The notes below the pieces were generated by a model. It was given only the letters and a program-made list of their open reading frames with translations, did no database searches and was not told the DNA's origin. Below are positions 31,775-40,990 of a stretch of DNA of 64,000 bases, piece after piece. The stretch's first letter is position 1; each line of letters opens with the position of its first letter. The position numbers and the translations under genes are program-made. Origin of the DNA: Ramlibacter sp. (GTDB lineage: Bacteria > Pseudomonadota > Gammaproteobacteria > Burkholderiales > Burkholderiaceae_C); NCBI GenBank assembly GCA_021323335.1, contig JAJTCN010000001.1, positions 1 through 64,000 on the forward strand, given 5' to 3'.

Positions 31775-32086
31775 TCACGTGATCTTCGCAAGGGCTTCGG
31801 TCAACTCCGCCTGGCTCGACGGCCGGGTGACGCGCGCGACTTCCTGGCCGTCCTTCAGGAACACCAGCGTCGGCCACAGCTTCACGCGATAGCTGCGCCC
31901 GAGCGGGCGGCCCGCGCCGTCTTCCACCTTCAGGTGCCGCACGCCGGCTTGTCCTGCCAGCGCGCCCGCGATCAGGGGCTGCGCGCCCCGGCACCAGCCG
32001 CACCAGCCGGTGCCGAACTCGATCACCGTCGCCCCGGGCAGCGCATCCACCTCGGCCCGGGTGGGCTCTTTCATGGTCGTATCCAT
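31775..32086 (-). CDS. Thioredoxin-family protein
   Basis: A 103-residue thioredoxin fold with active site CGWC (Cys29, Cys32) in EFGTGWCGWCRGA, and the cis-Pro region LWPTLVFLKDGQEV. The CGWC motif differs from the CGPC of housekeeping thioredoxin, so the redox potential and partners may differ. There is no signal peptide, so it is cytoplasmic. The ATG at 32086 begins the domain; a longer open frame upstream is only the antisense of the MFS gene. Confidence 0.88.
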   Translation of the reverse strand: MDTTMKEPTRAEVDALPGATVIEFGTGWCGWCRGAQPLIAGALAGQAGVRHLKVEDGAGRPLGRSYRVKLWPTLVFLKDGQEVARVTRPSSQAELTEALAKIT

Positions 32087-32206
32087 GCCCGCATTGTCGC
32101 GTGCCGCAAACGGGGCAGGCGTCAGCGCCCCGCGCCAGCCCATGTCGGCGCCGGCGCGCGCGTCGTCTATGCCAAGATCGCGGGTTACTCGACAGGAAAT
32201 CATCAC

Positions 32207-33781
32207 GTGGACTCTGCACGTCTCGCCGAGGCAACGCTGGGCGGCCCCGCCGGCGACGGCGCCTTTCCCGGACTGAGGGACCGGCGCCACCTGGTCGCCT
32301 TCGTCCTCGGCTGCGCCGCCGTGACGGCCGGGGTGCTGCTGCACCTGCCCATGTACTGGATGGGACGCGGCAACGGCTTCCACCTGGCCGACATGGAGAT
32401 GGACGCGCCCATGCTCTGGGGCATGGCGGCCATCCTGGTCGGGACCGTCCTCGCCGGCTGGGGCCTGCTGCCGACGAGCCACCTGAAGGCCCCCCGCATC
32501 GACGTCGCCGTGCCCGACCAGCCGCGGCTGGGCCGCGCCCATTACAAGCTGATGCTGGTGCTGACCGGCGCGCTGGTCATCGACGTGATGAAGCCGGCCA
32601 GCCTGGGCTTCGTGCTGCCCGGCATGCGCGCGGAGTACGACCTCGACACGCTCACGGTGGCATGGCTTCCGTTCGCGGCGCTGTGCGGCACGGTGGTGGG
32701 CTCCATCGTCTGGGGCGTGCTGGCCGACATCTTCGGCCGCCGCTCCTCCATCCTGTTGTCGTCGGTGATGTTCGTCGGCACCACGATCTGCGGCGCCATG
32801 CCGTCGTTCGCCTGGAACATCGGCATGTGCTTCCTGATGGGGGCTGCGGCGGGCGGCATGCTGCCCGTCACCTACGCCCTGCTGGCGGAAACCATGCCGG
32901 CGCGGCATCGCGGCTGGGTGCTGGTGCTGGTGGGCGGGCTCGGCTCCGTCGGCGGCTACCTGGCGGCAAGCCTCGCGGCCGCCTGGCTGGAGCCGATCCT
33001 GAGCTGGCGCGCCCTCTGGTTCCTGAACCTGCCGACGGGCCTGGCCCTCATCGCACTGAGCGTGCTGATCCCCGAGTCGCCGCGCTTCCTGCTGCGCATC
33101 GGCCGGCGCGAAGAGGCCCGGAAGACGCTCGCGCGCTTCGGCAGCGTGCTGCGGGAGGACGCGGCGGCCGCGACCGCTCCCACGCTGCCGGCCAGCGTGC
33201 CGCGCGCGCTGCTGCCGATGACGATCGCCCTGAGCGTCTGCGGCCTGGCCTACGGGCTGATCAACTTCGGCGTGCTGCTCTGGCTGCCCGCGCACATGGT
33301 GTCCCTGGGACACAGCGTCACGTGGACGGGCACCTTGCTGGCCGCATCGGCGCTGATCGCGCTGCCGACCGTGCTGATCGCCGCCTGGCTGTACGGGCGC
33401 TGGCGCAGCAAGGCGTCGATGCTGGGCGCGCTGGTCTTCACCGCCCTGGGGCTGGGCGGTGTCATCTACGCGCAGGCCGGGGATTCCAGTGCCTTCGTCT
33501 GGCTGGCGTGCGTGGCGTTGCTGGTGGTGGGCAGCAACGCCATCCTCGCCATGCTGCTGCCGTATGCGGCGGAAAGCTATCCGGTGGCGACGCGGGGCCG
33601 TGCCGTGGGCTGGATAGCCGCCTGCACCAAGCTGGGCGGGCCGCTGTCGCAGGGGCTCACGTTGCTGGGCATGGTGCCTTCGCTGGGATCGGCGGCCGTC
33701 GTGACGGCGCTGGTGACGCTGGTGGCGCTCGGCCTGATCGCCGCTTTCTGCATCGAGACGCGGCACCACGCGGTGGCGTGA
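32207..33781 (+). CDS. MFS transporter with two extra N-terminal membrane helices
   Basis: A 524-residue inner-membrane protein. Residues ~105-520 form a 12-helix MFS core related to sugar/metabolite transporters: GVLADIFGRRSSILLSS (loop 2-3 motif), ALLAETMPARHRGW and LIPESPRFLLRIGRREEAR at the mid-loop. Before it are two additional hydrophobic segments (HLVAFVLGCAAVTAGVLLHL and MLWGMAAILVGTVLAGWGLL), separated by a Met/His/Asp-containing loop. The GTG at 32207 follows AGGAAA. The substrate is unknown; aromatic or organic acids are common for this class. The extra helices are a genuine oddity for MFS. Confidence 0.85.
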   Translation: MDSARLAEATLGGPAGDGAFPGLRDRRHLVAFVLGCAAVTAGVLLHLPMYWMGRGNGFHLADMEMDAPMLWGMAAILVGTVLAGWGLLPTSHLKAPRIDVAVPDQPRLGRAHYKLMLVLTGALVIDVMKPASLGFVLPGMRAEYDLDTLTVAWLPFAALCGTVVGSIVWGVLADIFGRRSSILLSSVMFVGTTICGAMPSFAWNIGMCFLMGAAAGGMLPVTYALLAETMPARHRGWVLVLVGGLGSVGGYLAASLAAAWLEPILSWRALWFLNLPTGLALIALSVLIPESPRFLLRIGRREEARKTLARFGSVLREDAAAATAPTLPASVPRALLPMTIALSVCGLAYGLINFGVLLWLPAHMVSLGHSVTWTGTLLAASALIALPTVLIAAWLYGRWRSKASMLGALVFTALGLGGVIYAQAGDSSAFVWLACVALLVVGSNAILAMLLPYAAESYPVATRGRAVGWIAACTKLGGPLSQGLTLLGMVPSLGSAAVVTALVTLVALGLIAAFCIETRHHAVA

Positions 33782-33802
33782 GCGCCGGGCCGCGGCAGCG
33801 GC

Positions 33803-34201
33803 TCAGTCCAGCACCAGCTGCGTCTGCGTCACGACGGAGCAGAGCTTGCCCTCGCCGTTGCGGATGCTGGTCTGCCACACCATGGTCGTGCGGCCGCGGT
33901 GCAGCGCCACGCTTTCGCCGGTGACCACCGTGTCCACCTTCGCGCCGCCGATGAACTTGGTGCTGGAGTCCGTGGTCGTCGTGCGCTTGCCTTCCGGCAG
34001 GTTGAGCAGCGTGCCGATGGCGCCGAGCGTGTCGGCGAACGCCATGTGGGCGCCGCCGTGGAGGATGCCGCCCGCGGTGCACAGGTCGGGGCGCACCCGC
34101 AGGGTGGCGACCACCCGGTCCGCCGCCAGCTCCGTGAGTTGCACGCCCATGAGGCCGGGGAACAGGGGTTGCAGGCGCTTTTGCAGGGCGTCGATGTCCA
34201 T
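33803..34201 (-). CDS. PaaI-family thioesterase (hotdog fold)
   Basis: A 132-residue hotdog-fold protein with the PaaI signature GGILHGGAHMAFADTLG, where the HGG turn and nearby Asp form the active site for acyl-CoA hydrolysis. The second half shows STKFIGGAKVDTVVTGES and TMVWQTSIRNGEGKLCS. It probably hydrolyses an acyl- or aryl-CoA in the cytoplasm. It is convergent with the MFS gene and divergent from nadC, with no operon partner. Confidence 0.88.
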   Translation of the reverse strand: MDIDALQKRLQPLFPGLMGVQLTELAADRVVATLRVRPDLCTAGGILHGGAHMAFADTLGAIGTLLNLPEGKRTTTTDSSTKFIGGAKVDTVVTGESVALHRGRTTMVWQTSIRNGEGKLCSVVTQTQLVLD

Positions 34202-34272
34202 GGGCTTCCTTTCGATCCGGCCACTGTAGCGCCGGGATGTCCCTGGCGGAACCCGTGCCGCCGTGCAGCCGC

Positions 34273-34278
34273 TATGCT
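34273..34278 (+). promoter_or_regulatory. Candidate -10 box placing the nadC transcript start at its ATG
   Basis: TATGCT lies six bases before the nadC ATG at 34285, in the context CGCTATGCTTGCCGCATG. Transcription should therefore begin at or next to the A of the start codon, giving a leaderless mRNA. No ribosome site precedes the ATG, which agrees. Confidence 0.5.
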
Positions 34279-34284
34279 TGCCGC

Positions 34285-35148
34285 ATGACGGTGTTCGACT
34301 TTTCCCCGCGGGCGATCGCGGACCTGGCCCAGGCCGACGCGGCGCGCGCCCTGGCCGAGGACGTGGCGACCGGCGACCTGACCGCCGGCCTGGTGGATCC
34401 GTCGCGGCGGGCCCGGGCGCGGGTGCTGGCGCGCGAAGCGGCGGTGATCTGCGGCGGGCCCTGGGTGGAGGCCGCCTTGCAGCAGGTGGAGCCCGGCGCC
34501 CGCATCGAGTGGCTGGTGGGCGAAGGCCAGCGCTGCGCGGCCGACCAGGTGGTGCTGCAGGTGGACGGCACGGCCCGCGGGCTGCTGACGGCCGAACGCA
34601 CGATGCTCAACTTCCTGCAACTGCTCAGCGGCGTCGCGACCAAGACCGCGACCTACGTGGAAGCGGTGCGCGGAACCCGCGCGAAGATCGTCGACACCCG
34701 CAAGACCCTGCCGGGCCTGCGGCTGGCGCAGAAGTACGCGGTGCGCACCGGCGGCGGCGTCAACCACCGCATCGGCCTGTACGACGCGGTCCTCATCAAG
34801 GAAAACCACATCGCCGCGGCCGGCGGCGTGACGCCGGTGCTGCAGGCCGCGCAGCGCGTCGCTGCCGGCGCGTCCTTCATCGAGATCGAAGTGGAAACGC
34901 TGGCCCAGCTGCGCGAAGCGCTCGATGCCGGCGCGAAGATGGTCTTGCTGGACAACATGGACATGGAGACCCTGCGCGAGGCCGTTCGCATCAACGCCGG
35001 CCGCGCCATCCTGGAGATCTCCGGCGGCGTCACGCTGGAGCGGCTGCGCGCCCTTGCGGAAACCGGCGTGGACCGCATCTCCATCGGGGGCCTGACCAAG
35101 GACGTCAAGGCCACGGACTTCTCCATGCGGCTGAAGGATATCGAATGA
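34285..35148 (+). CDS. nadC: Nicotinate-nucleotide pyrophosphorylase (carboxylating)
   Basis: A 287-residue enzyme converting quinolinate and PRPP to nicotinate mononucleotide in NAD synthesis. Family marks: [14 protein letters not shown], the [17 protein letters not shown] helix, [37 protein letters not shown] (central segment), and [19 protein letters not shown]. The ATG at 34285 is fixed by homology and a -10 box right before it. The stop overlaps the nadA ATG (ATGA), so NadC and NadA are translationally coupled. Confidence 0.96.
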   Translation: MTVFDFSPRAIADLAQADAARALAEDVATGDLTAGLVDPSRRARARVLAREAAVICGGPWVEAALQQVEPGARIEWLVGEGQRCAADQVVLQVDGTARGLLTAERTMLNFLQLLSGVATKTATYVEAVRGTRAKIVDTRKTLPGLRLAQKYAVRTGGGVNHRIGLYDAVLIKENHIAAAGGVTPVLQAAQRVAAGASFIEIEVETLAQLREALDAGAKMVLLDNMDMETLREAVRINAGRAILEISGGVTLERLRALAETGVDRISIGGLTKDVKATDFSMRLKDIE

Positions 35149-36263
35149 GCGCTGTGATCCCCATCAAGGAAGTCGAGTACGAGCACCCGTTGCCGGGCAA
35201 CACCTGCGACACCAAGTTCGCCTGGGCCCGCATCCCGCCGGAGCCGGCGCCGGCCGAACGGGCGGCGCTGAAGGACAAGATCAAGCGTTTGCTGAAGGAA
35301 CGCAACGCCGTCATGGTGTCGCACTACTACGTGCACCCGGACCTGCAGGACCTGGCCGAGGAAACCGGCGGCATCGTCAGCGACTCGCTGGAGATGGCGC
35401 GCTTCGGCCGCGACCATGCGGCGCAGACGCTGGTGGTGTCCGGCGTCAAGTTCATGGGCGAGACGGCCAAGATCCTGTCGCCCGAGAAGCGCATCCTGAT
35501 GCCCGACCTGGACGCGACCTGCTCGCTGGACCTGGGCTGCCCGGCCGACGAGTTCGACGCCTTCTGCAACCAGCACCCGGACCGCACCGTCGTCGTCTAC
35601 GCCAACACCAGCGCGGCGGTGAAGGCGCGCTCGGACTGGCTGGTCACCTCCAGCTGCGCGCTGGACATCGTGGGCGCGCTCAAGGCCAAGGGCCACAAGA
35701 TCCTGTGGGCGCCCGACAAGCACCTGGGCGGCTACATCCAGCGCGAGACCGGCGCCGACATGGTGTTCTGGAACGGCTCGTGCATCGTGCACGACGAGTT
35801 CAAGGCCTTCGAGCTGGAGGACCTGAAGAAGCAGTATCCGCTGGCCAAGGTGCTGGTGCATCCCGAGTCGCCGGCCGACGTGGTGGCGCTGGCGGACGCG
35901 GTGGGCTCCACCTCCGCCATCCTGAAGGCGGCCAGCGAGATGGACGCCCGCGAATTCATCGTCGCCACCGACAACGGCATGATGCACAAGCTGCGCACCC
36001 TGAACCCCGGCAAGGTGTTCATCGAGGCGCCCACCGCCGGCAACAGCGCCACCTGCAAGAGCTGCGCGCATTGCCCGTGGATGGCCATGAACGGCCTGGC
36101 CGGGCTGGCGCACGTGCTGGAGACGGGCGCCAACGAGGTGTTCATCGACCCGGCGCTCGGCGAACGCGCGAAGGTGCCGATCGACCGGATGCTGGCGTTC
36201 ACCGCGGCCCTGAAGGCCGGCCAGCCGGCGGGGGCGCTGGTGCCGAATATCGGGGCGGCTTGA
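35145..36263 (+). CDS. nadA: Quinolinate synthase A
   Basis: A 372-residue [4Fe-4S] enzyme condensing iminoaspartate with dihydroxyacetone phosphate to quinolinate. Substrate and cluster features include [53 protein letters not shown] and the C-terminal [15 protein letters not shown]. The cluster-ligand Cys candidates are those near [17 protein letters not shown] and CKSC. It follows nadC with a four-base overlap. Its substrate is made by NadB, whose gene lies 2.2 kb downstream on the opposite strand. Confidence 0.96.
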   Translation: MSAVIPIKEVEYEHPLPGNTCDTKFAWARIPPEPAPAERAALKDKIKRLLKERNAVMVSHYYVHPDLQDLAEETGGIVSDSLEMARFGRDHAAQTLVVSGVKFMGETAKILSPEKRILMPDLDATCSLDLGCPADEFDAFCNQHPDRTVVVYANTSAAVKARSDWLVTSSCALDIVGALKAKGHKILWAPDKHLGGYIQRETGADMVFWNGSCIVHDEFKAFELEDLKKQYPLAKVLVHPESPADVVALADAVGSTSAILKAASEMDAREFIVATDNGMMHKLRTLNPGKVFIEAPTAGNSATCKSCAHCPWMAMNGLAGLAHVLETGANEVFIDPALGERAKVPIDRMLAFTAALKAGQPAGALVPNIGAA

Positions 36264-36288
36264 GGCGCGCTCCCTGGCGGTCGCCATC

Positions 36289-36394
36289 GTAGGCTGGCGG
36301 TGAGCGCGAAGCCGAACCCCAGCGATCACCGGCCGAAAGCTGGGGTTCCTGACGTCACCACCAGCCTACAAGGATCGCGCCAACACCAGCCTAC
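36289..36394. repeat. Compound GTAGGCTGG inverted repeat between nadA and the ClpP-like gene
   Basis: GTAGGCTGGCGGTG (36289-36302) pairs with CACCACCAGCCTAC (36356-36369); inside, AACCCCAGC pairs with GCTGGGGTT. A third half-copy, CACCAGCCTAC, lies at 36384-36394 and contains the stop codon of the minus-strand gene (36393-36391). A 22-base segment (36299-36320) is identical to 19232-19253 at the 3' end of the helicase gene. The element therefore looks mobile and built from modules. Confidence 0.78.
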
Positions 36395-37083
36395 GGGAGA
36401 ACCGCCTTCACTTCGGGCGGCAGCTCCAGGATCTCCGCCTTCGTGATCACCCCGATCCCCAGCGCATCCAGCCCGTCGAGCATCGCGCACTTGAAACTCA
36501 CGTCCGGCTGCTTCAGGCATTCGACGATGCCGCGGCCAGCGGCGGTGGCGGCATAGCGCGCGGGGTGGAAGGCATACACCATGTCCTCGGCATGGCGGGG
36601 ATACACGGTGCGCCGCAGCAGGTCGTCCGGGTACTTGCGGCCCGTCATGGTGCGGATCATGTACGCCATGCGCGGCGACAGCTCCGTCAGCCGCTGCTTG
36701 CCGTCGACGGTATGCGCCCCGTGCAGTCCCACCATGGTGGTGGCGACGGGCCGGCCGTCGGTGAAGGAGCGCTCGGAGCCGCTGAGGAAGATCAGCGCGC
36801 ACGCCGACTCGCACTTGCCGGACACCGCCGTCGGCAGGTTCTCCTCGCGGATGCGGTTGCCCACCTGGTAGCCGTTCCACAGGTCGCCGCCGGGGCTTTC
36901 GTGCAGCACGACGAGGGTGGGGCGGTGCACGGCGAGGTGGTTGCGCAGCCGCACCAGGTCCTGGTCGTCCACCGGCCCCGACATCACCAGCGTGTCGCCG
37001 GCTTGCCGGAACTCCATCGCCGACACCGCGCAGGGCGCCAGGGCGGCGGCGAAGAGCAGCAGGGTGGTCAGGCGGCGGCGCAT
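36391..37083 (-). CDS. Periplasmic ClpP-fold protein (COG3904-like)
   Basis: A 230-residue exported protein with signal peptide MRRRLTTLLLFAAALAPCAVSA. The core resembles ClpP/crotonase-fold periplasmic proteins: VVLHESPGGDLWNGYQVG supplies the oxyanion-type PGG turn, KCESACALIFLSG carries the candidate nucleophile Ser, and VGLHGAHT a candidate His. Proteolytic activity is not established for the group. The ATG at 37083 follows AAAGGA. The stop TAG is inside a dispersed repeat, so the native C-terminus may have been longer. It is divergent from the serine hydrolase gene. Confidence 0.78.
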   Translation of the reverse strand: MRRRLTTLLLFAAALAPCAVSAMEFRQAGDTLVMSGPVDDQDLVRLRNHLAVHRPTLVVLHESPGGDLWNGYQVGNRIREENLPTAVSGKCESACALIFLSGSERSFTDGRPVATTMVGLHGAHTVDGKQRLTELSPRMAYMIRTMTGRKYPDDLLRRTVYPRHAEDMVYAFHPARYAATAAGRGIVECLKQPDVSFKCAMLDGLDALGIGVITKAEILELPPEVKAVLP

Positions 37084-37138
37084 GCGGCGGTCCTTTCGTC
37101 CGCTACGATAACAGCGTCCTCGCCAAAGGAGACCCGCC

Positions 37139-38425
37139 ATGCATCCGACCCGATCCGCGCGCGGCCTGCGCGCCTGGCTGTTCGCCGCCACCCTGATGGC
37201 CGCCGCTTCCGCGCCGTGGGCGCAGCCTCTTGCCTCCGCGCGCCCGGAGGAACTGGGGTTCTCCGCCGAACGCCTCGACCGCGTCGGCCAGTGGCTGGAA
37301 AGCGAGGTGGCTGCGAAGCGAATTCCCGGGGCCGTGGTGATGGTGGTGCGCAACGGCCGCGTGGCCTATGGGCGGTCGGTGGGGCAGCAGGACCCGGCCT
37401 CGCCGCGGCCGATGGGACGCGACAGCATCTTCCGCATCTACTCCATGACCAAGCCCATCGTCTCGGTGGCCGCGATGATGATGGTGGAGGAGGGCAAGCT
37501 GCTGCTGGAGGCGCCGGTTTCGCGCTACATCCCTTCGTTCGCCAACCTGAAGGTGGGCATCGAGAAGACGGACGCGTCGGGTGCGGTCAGCCTGGAGCTC
37601 GTCCCGATGCGCCGGCAGATGACGGTGCAGGACCTGCTGCGGCACACCTCCGGGCTCACTTACGGCTTCTTCGGCAACTCGCTGGTGAAGAAGGCGTACC
37701 TGGACGCCCGCGTCGGCGCCGACGACCTCAACACCGCCGACTTCGTTGAGAAGCTCGCGACGCTGCCGCTGCACTACCAGCCGGGCAGCACCTGGGACTA
37801 CAGCTACTCCACCGACGTGCTCGGCCGCGTGCTCGAAGTCGCGTCCGGCCAGAGCCTGGAGTCGCTGCTGCGCGCCCGCCTGTTCACCCCGCTCGGGATG
37901 AAGGACACCAGCTTCTACGTCCCCGAGCCGGCGCGGCAGGCGCGCATCGCCGAGCCGCTGGCGGACGACCGCTCCATCGGCGCCGGCGCGGCCTTCAACG
38001 ACCCGCGCGTGGTGCGCAAGTTCGAATCGGGCGGCGGCGGGCTCGTGTCCACCGCCGACGACTATTCCCGCTTCCTGCTGATGATGGCCAACGGCGGCAC
38101 CCTGGATGGGCGGCGGTACCTGAGCCCGAAGACGGTGGAGTACATGACCTCGGACCACCTGGGCACCGCCGTCGCGACCACGCCGCTGTACCTGCCCGGC
38201 GCGGGCTATGGCTTCGGCCTGGGATTCGCGGTGCGCAAGGTCACCGGCGAGGCGCCCTACCTGGCCGCGGCCGGCGAATACAACTGGGGCGGCGCCGGCG
38301 GCACCTACATGTGGGTCGACCCGAAGAACAACATGTTCGTGGTCTTCATGATGCAGTCGCCGAAGCAGCGCGTGCCGTACCGCTCCATCCTGCGGAACAT
38401 GGTGTACGGCGCGATGGAGCGCTGA
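37139..38425 (+). CDS. Serine hydrolase, class C beta-lactamase family
   Basis: A 428-residue exported enzyme. The signal peptide covers the first ~28 residues (LFAATLMAAASAPWAQ). The catalytic SxxK is SMTK with Ser102 in FRIYSMTKPIVS, the Tyr motif is YSYST, and near the C-terminus EYNWGGAGGTYMWVDP replaces the HSG/KTG-type strand. This pattern fits the EstB/serine hydrolase branch (esterase or peptidase) more than true AmpC, so antibiotic resistance should not be assumed. It stands between the divergent ClpP-like gene and convergent nadB. Confidence 0.88.
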   Translation: MHPTRSARGLRAWLFAATLMAAASAPWAQPLASARPEELGFSAERLDRVGQWLESEVAAKRIPGAVVMVVRNGRVAYGRSVGQQDPASPRPMGRDSIFRIYSMTKPIVSVAAMMMVEEGKLLLEAPVSRYIPSFANLKVGIEKTDASGAVSLELVPMRRQMTVQDLLRHTSGLTYGFFGNSLVKKAYLDARVGADDLNTADFVEKLATLPLHYQPGSTWDYSYSTDVLGRVLEVASGQSLESLLRARLFTPLGMKDTSFYVPEPARQARIAEPLADDRSIGAGAAFNDPRVVRKFESGGGGLVSTADDYSRFLLMMANGGTLDGRRYLSPKTVEYMTSDHLGTAVATTPLYLPGAGYGFGLGFAVRKVTGEAPYLAAAGEYNWGGAGGTYMWVDPKNNMFVVFMMQSPKQRVPYRSILRNMVYGAMER

Positions 38426-38434
38426 GCCCCTGCG

Positions 38435-40003
38435 TCAGGGCACCAGCGTCGTCGGCACCGCCACCTCAGCCATCTGCGGGTAGTCGCGGCTGAAATGCAG
38501 GCCGCGGCTTTCGTGCCGCGCCTGCGCCGAGCGCACGATCAGCTCCGCCACCGTCACCAGGTTGCGCAGCTCCAGCAGGTCGCGCGTGACGTGGAAGGCG
38601 CTGTAGAACTCCTGGATCTCTTCCTGCAGCAGCTTGATGCGGTGCGCCGCGCGGTCCAGCCGCTTGTTGGTGCGCACGATGCCCACGTAGTCCCACATGA
38701 AGCGGCGCAGCTCGTCCCAGTTGTGCGAGATGACCACCGTTTCGTCGGGGTCGGTCACCCGGCTGTCGTCCCAGGGCGGCACGGCGGGCGGCAGCGCAAG
38801 CTGCGTGGCCAGGATGTCGTTGGCGGCGGAGCGGGCGAACACCATGCACTCCACCAGCGAATTGCTCGCCAGCCGGTTGGCGCCGTGCAGGCCGGTGTAC
38901 GCGGTCTCGCCGATCGCATGCAGGCCCGGCAGGTCGGTGCGGCCGGACAGGTCGGTGTGGATGCCGCCGCAGGTGTAGTGCGCCGCCGGCACCACCGGGA
39001 TGGGCTCGCGCGTGATGTCGATGCCGAGATCCAGGCAGCGGGCGTGGATGTTCGGGAAGTGCTCCTTCACGAACTCCGGCGGCTGGTGCGAGATGTCCAG
39101 CAGCACGCAGTCCAGCCCGTGCTTCTTCATCTCGAAGTCGATCGCGCGCGCCACCACGTCGCGCGGCGCCAGTTCCAGCCGCGGGTCGTGGTTGGGCATG
39201 AAGCGCGTGCCGTCGGGCAGCTTGAGTTGCCCGCCTTCGCCGCGCACCGCTTCGGAGATCAGGAAGTTCTTGACGTGCGGGTGATACAGGCAGGTGGGGT
39301 GGAACTGGATGAACTCCATGTTCGTCACCCGGCAGCCCGCGCGCCACGCCACCGCGATGCCGTCGCCGGTGGAGGTGTCGGGATTGGTCGTGTACAGGTA
39401 GACCTTGCCGGCGCCGCCGGTGGCCAGGATGGTGTGCGGCGCGCGGAAGGTGAGCACCTCGTCGGTGGTCTCGTCCAGCGCGTACAGCCCGAGGCAGCGC
39501 TCCGCCTCGTGGCCCAGCTTCGACGCGATGATCAGGTCCACCAGCATGTGGTGTTCCAGCAGCGTGATGTTGGGCTCCTGCTTGACGCGCCGGATCAGCG
39601 TCTGCTGCACGGCGGCGCCGGTGGCGTCCGTCACGTGCACGATGCGGCGCGCGCTGTGGCCGCCCTCCCGCGTGAGGTGCAGGTGGCCGTCGTCCTCGGT
39701 GAAGGGCACGCCCAGGCTTTGCAGCCAGGCGATGCTCTCCGGCGCGTGTTCGACCACGAAGCGGGTCGCGGCGGGATCGGACAGGCCGGCGCCGGCCACC
39801 AGCGTGTCGTCCACGTGGGCCTGGAAGCTGTCGTCCTTGTCCATCACCGCCGCGATGCCGCCCTGCGCCCAGCCGCTGGAACCGTCGCCCAGCATCCGCT
39901 TGGTCAGGATGGCGACGCGGTGGGTCGGCGCGAGGTGCAAAGCCGCGGACAGGCCGGCCAGGCCGCTGCCCACGATGAGGACGTCGAAGTCAAGAACGCT
40001 CAA
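38435..40003 (-). CDS. nadB: L-aspartate oxidase
   Basis: A 522-residue FAD enzyme oxidising aspartate to iminoaspartate for NadA. The FAD site reads [17 protein letters not shown], then [15 protein letters not shown]. Active-site regions include [32 protein letters not shown] and [15 protein letters not shown]. The C-terminal helical domain ends near RDYPQMAEV. It belongs to de novo NAD synthesis with nadC-nadA but is on the opposite strand, separated by two unrelated genes and a repeat. The ATG at 40003 begins the FAD-binding region. Confidence 0.96.
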   Translation of the reverse strand: MSVLDFDVLIVGSGLAGLSAALHLAPTHRVAILTKRMLGDGSSGWAQGGIAAVMDKDDSFQAHVDDTLVAGAGLSDPAATRFVVEHAPESIAWLQSLGVPFTEDDGHLHLTREGGHSARRIVHVTDATGAAVQQTLIRRVKQEPNITLLEHHMLVDLIIASKLGHEAERCLGLYALDETTDEVLTFRAPHTILATGGAGKVYLYTTNPDTSTGDGIAVAWRAGCRVTNMEFIQFHPTCLYHPHVKNFLISEAVRGEGGQLKLPDGTRFMPNHDPRLELAPRDVVARAIDFEMKKHGLDCVLLDISHQPPEFVKEHFPNIHARCLDLGIDITREPIPVVPAAHYTCGGIHTDLSGRTDLPGLHAIGETAYTGLHGANRLASNSLVECMVFARSAANDILATQLALPPAVPPWDDSRVTDPDETVVISHNWDELRRFMWDYVGIVRTNKRLDRAAHRIKLLQEEIQEFYSAFHVTRDLLELRNLVTVAELIVRSAQARHESRGLHFSRDYPQMAEVAVPTTLVP

Positions 40004-40041
40004 GATGCCTCCAGAAGTCGGGACCCCTCCAGTGCCGCCGC

Positions 40042-40112
40042 GGAACCGGCTTTGCCGGGCCGCTGGGGGCGCCCCCTTGGGGGGGAGGCGGCCGCAGGCC
40101 GCTTCGGGGGGG
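40042..40112. repeat. GC-rich intergenic repeat (family C) between scpA and nadB
   Basis: Three short stems in a row: CCGGCTTTGCCGG (40046-40058), GGGGGCGCCCCC with a run of G after it, and GCGGCCGCAGGCCGC. This composite is a familiar intergenic repeat type in Comamonadaceae. It fills the 119-base gap between scpA and nadB, both on the minus strand, and probably limits read-through. Confidence 0.65.
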
Positions 40113-40122
40113 AGTCATTTCT

Positions 40123-40977
40123 TTATGCGGGTTGGTAGGACAGGCGCACGTAGATGGGAGCGTAGGCTTCCGCCTGCGTCAGCTCGATCAGCGTTTCCTT
40201 GGCGAGCTCCAGCATCGCGATGAAGGTGACGATGAGCACCGGCACGCCCTTGGCCGGGTCGAACAGGTGCTCGAACTCCACGAACTTGCGGCCCTGCAGG
40301 TGCTTGAGGATGGTGCTCATGTGCTCGCGCACGGAGAGCTCCTCGCGGGTGATCTTGTGGTGCTGGATCAGCTTGGCGCGCCGCAGGATGTCGCGCCAGG
40401 CTTCCTGCAGGTCGGCCACGTGCACGTCGGGGAAGCGGGGCTGCAGCGACTGCTCGATGTAGACCTGCGCGCGCAGCACGTCGCGCCCCAGCTGCGGCAT
40501 CTCGTTGATGCGGAAGGCCGCGGCCTTCATCTGCTCGTATTCGAGCAGGCGGCGCACCAGCTCGGCGCGCGGATCCTCGGCCTCCTCGCCTTCCGCCGTT
40601 TTCTTGGGCGGCAGCAGCATGCGCGACTTGATCTCGATCAGCATCGCCGCCATCAGCAGGTATTCGGCGGCCAGTTCCAGGTTGCGCTCGCGGATCTCGT
40701 CGACGTACGTCAGGTACTGGCGGGTCACCGCCGCCATGGGGATGTCGAGGATGTTGAAGTTCTGCTTGCGGATCAGGTACAGCAGCAGGTCGAGCGGGCC
40801 CTCGAAGGCCTCGAGGAAGATCTCCAGCGCGTCCGGCGGGATGTACAGGTCGTGCGGCATGGCGAACAGCGGTTCGCCGTACAGGCGCGCCAGCGCCACC
40901 TGGTCGATCACGCCCGGCATGCCGGTCACCTCGTCGGCCGGCGGGTCGGGCAGGACCGTTTCGCTCGTGCTGTCCAT
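40123..40977 (-). CDS. scpA: Segregation and condensation protein A
   Basis: A 284-residue kleisin that bridges the Smc dimer with ScpB in chromosome condensation. The conserved N-terminal region FEGPLDLLLYLIRKQNFNI (in LEAFEGPLDLLLYLIRK) binds the Smc neck; AAEYLLMAAMLIEIKSRMLLP is the following helix pair; the C-terminal winged helix ends LTQAEAYAPIYVRLSY. The ATG at 40977 is chosen since it is the first in-frame ATG after the DUF3460 gene. scpB is not in the window. It starts 13 bases after the DUF3460 stop, so the two are co-transcribed. Confidence 0.94.
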   Translation of the reverse strand: MDSTSETVLPDPPADEVTGMPGVIDQVALARLYGEPLFAMPHDLYIPPDALEIFLEAFEGPLDLLLYLIRKQNFNILDIPMAAVTRQYLTYVDEIRERNLELAAEYLLMAAMLIEIKSRMLLPPKKTAEGEEAEDPRAELVRRLLEYEQMKAAAFRINEMPQLGRDVLRAQVYIEQSLQPRFPDVHVADLQEAWRDILRRAKLIQHHKITREELSVREHMSTILKHLQGRKFVEFEHLFDPAKGVPVLIVTFIAMLELAKETLIELTQAEAYAPIYVRLSYQPA

Positions 40978-40990
40978 GGCGCAGGCCGCT

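Noticed and set aside
37139-38425. AmpC-type beta-lactamase conferring resistance
   Set aside because: SMTK and YSYS are present, but the YxN and KTG motifs of true AmpC are not; an esterase-like serine hydrolase fits better.
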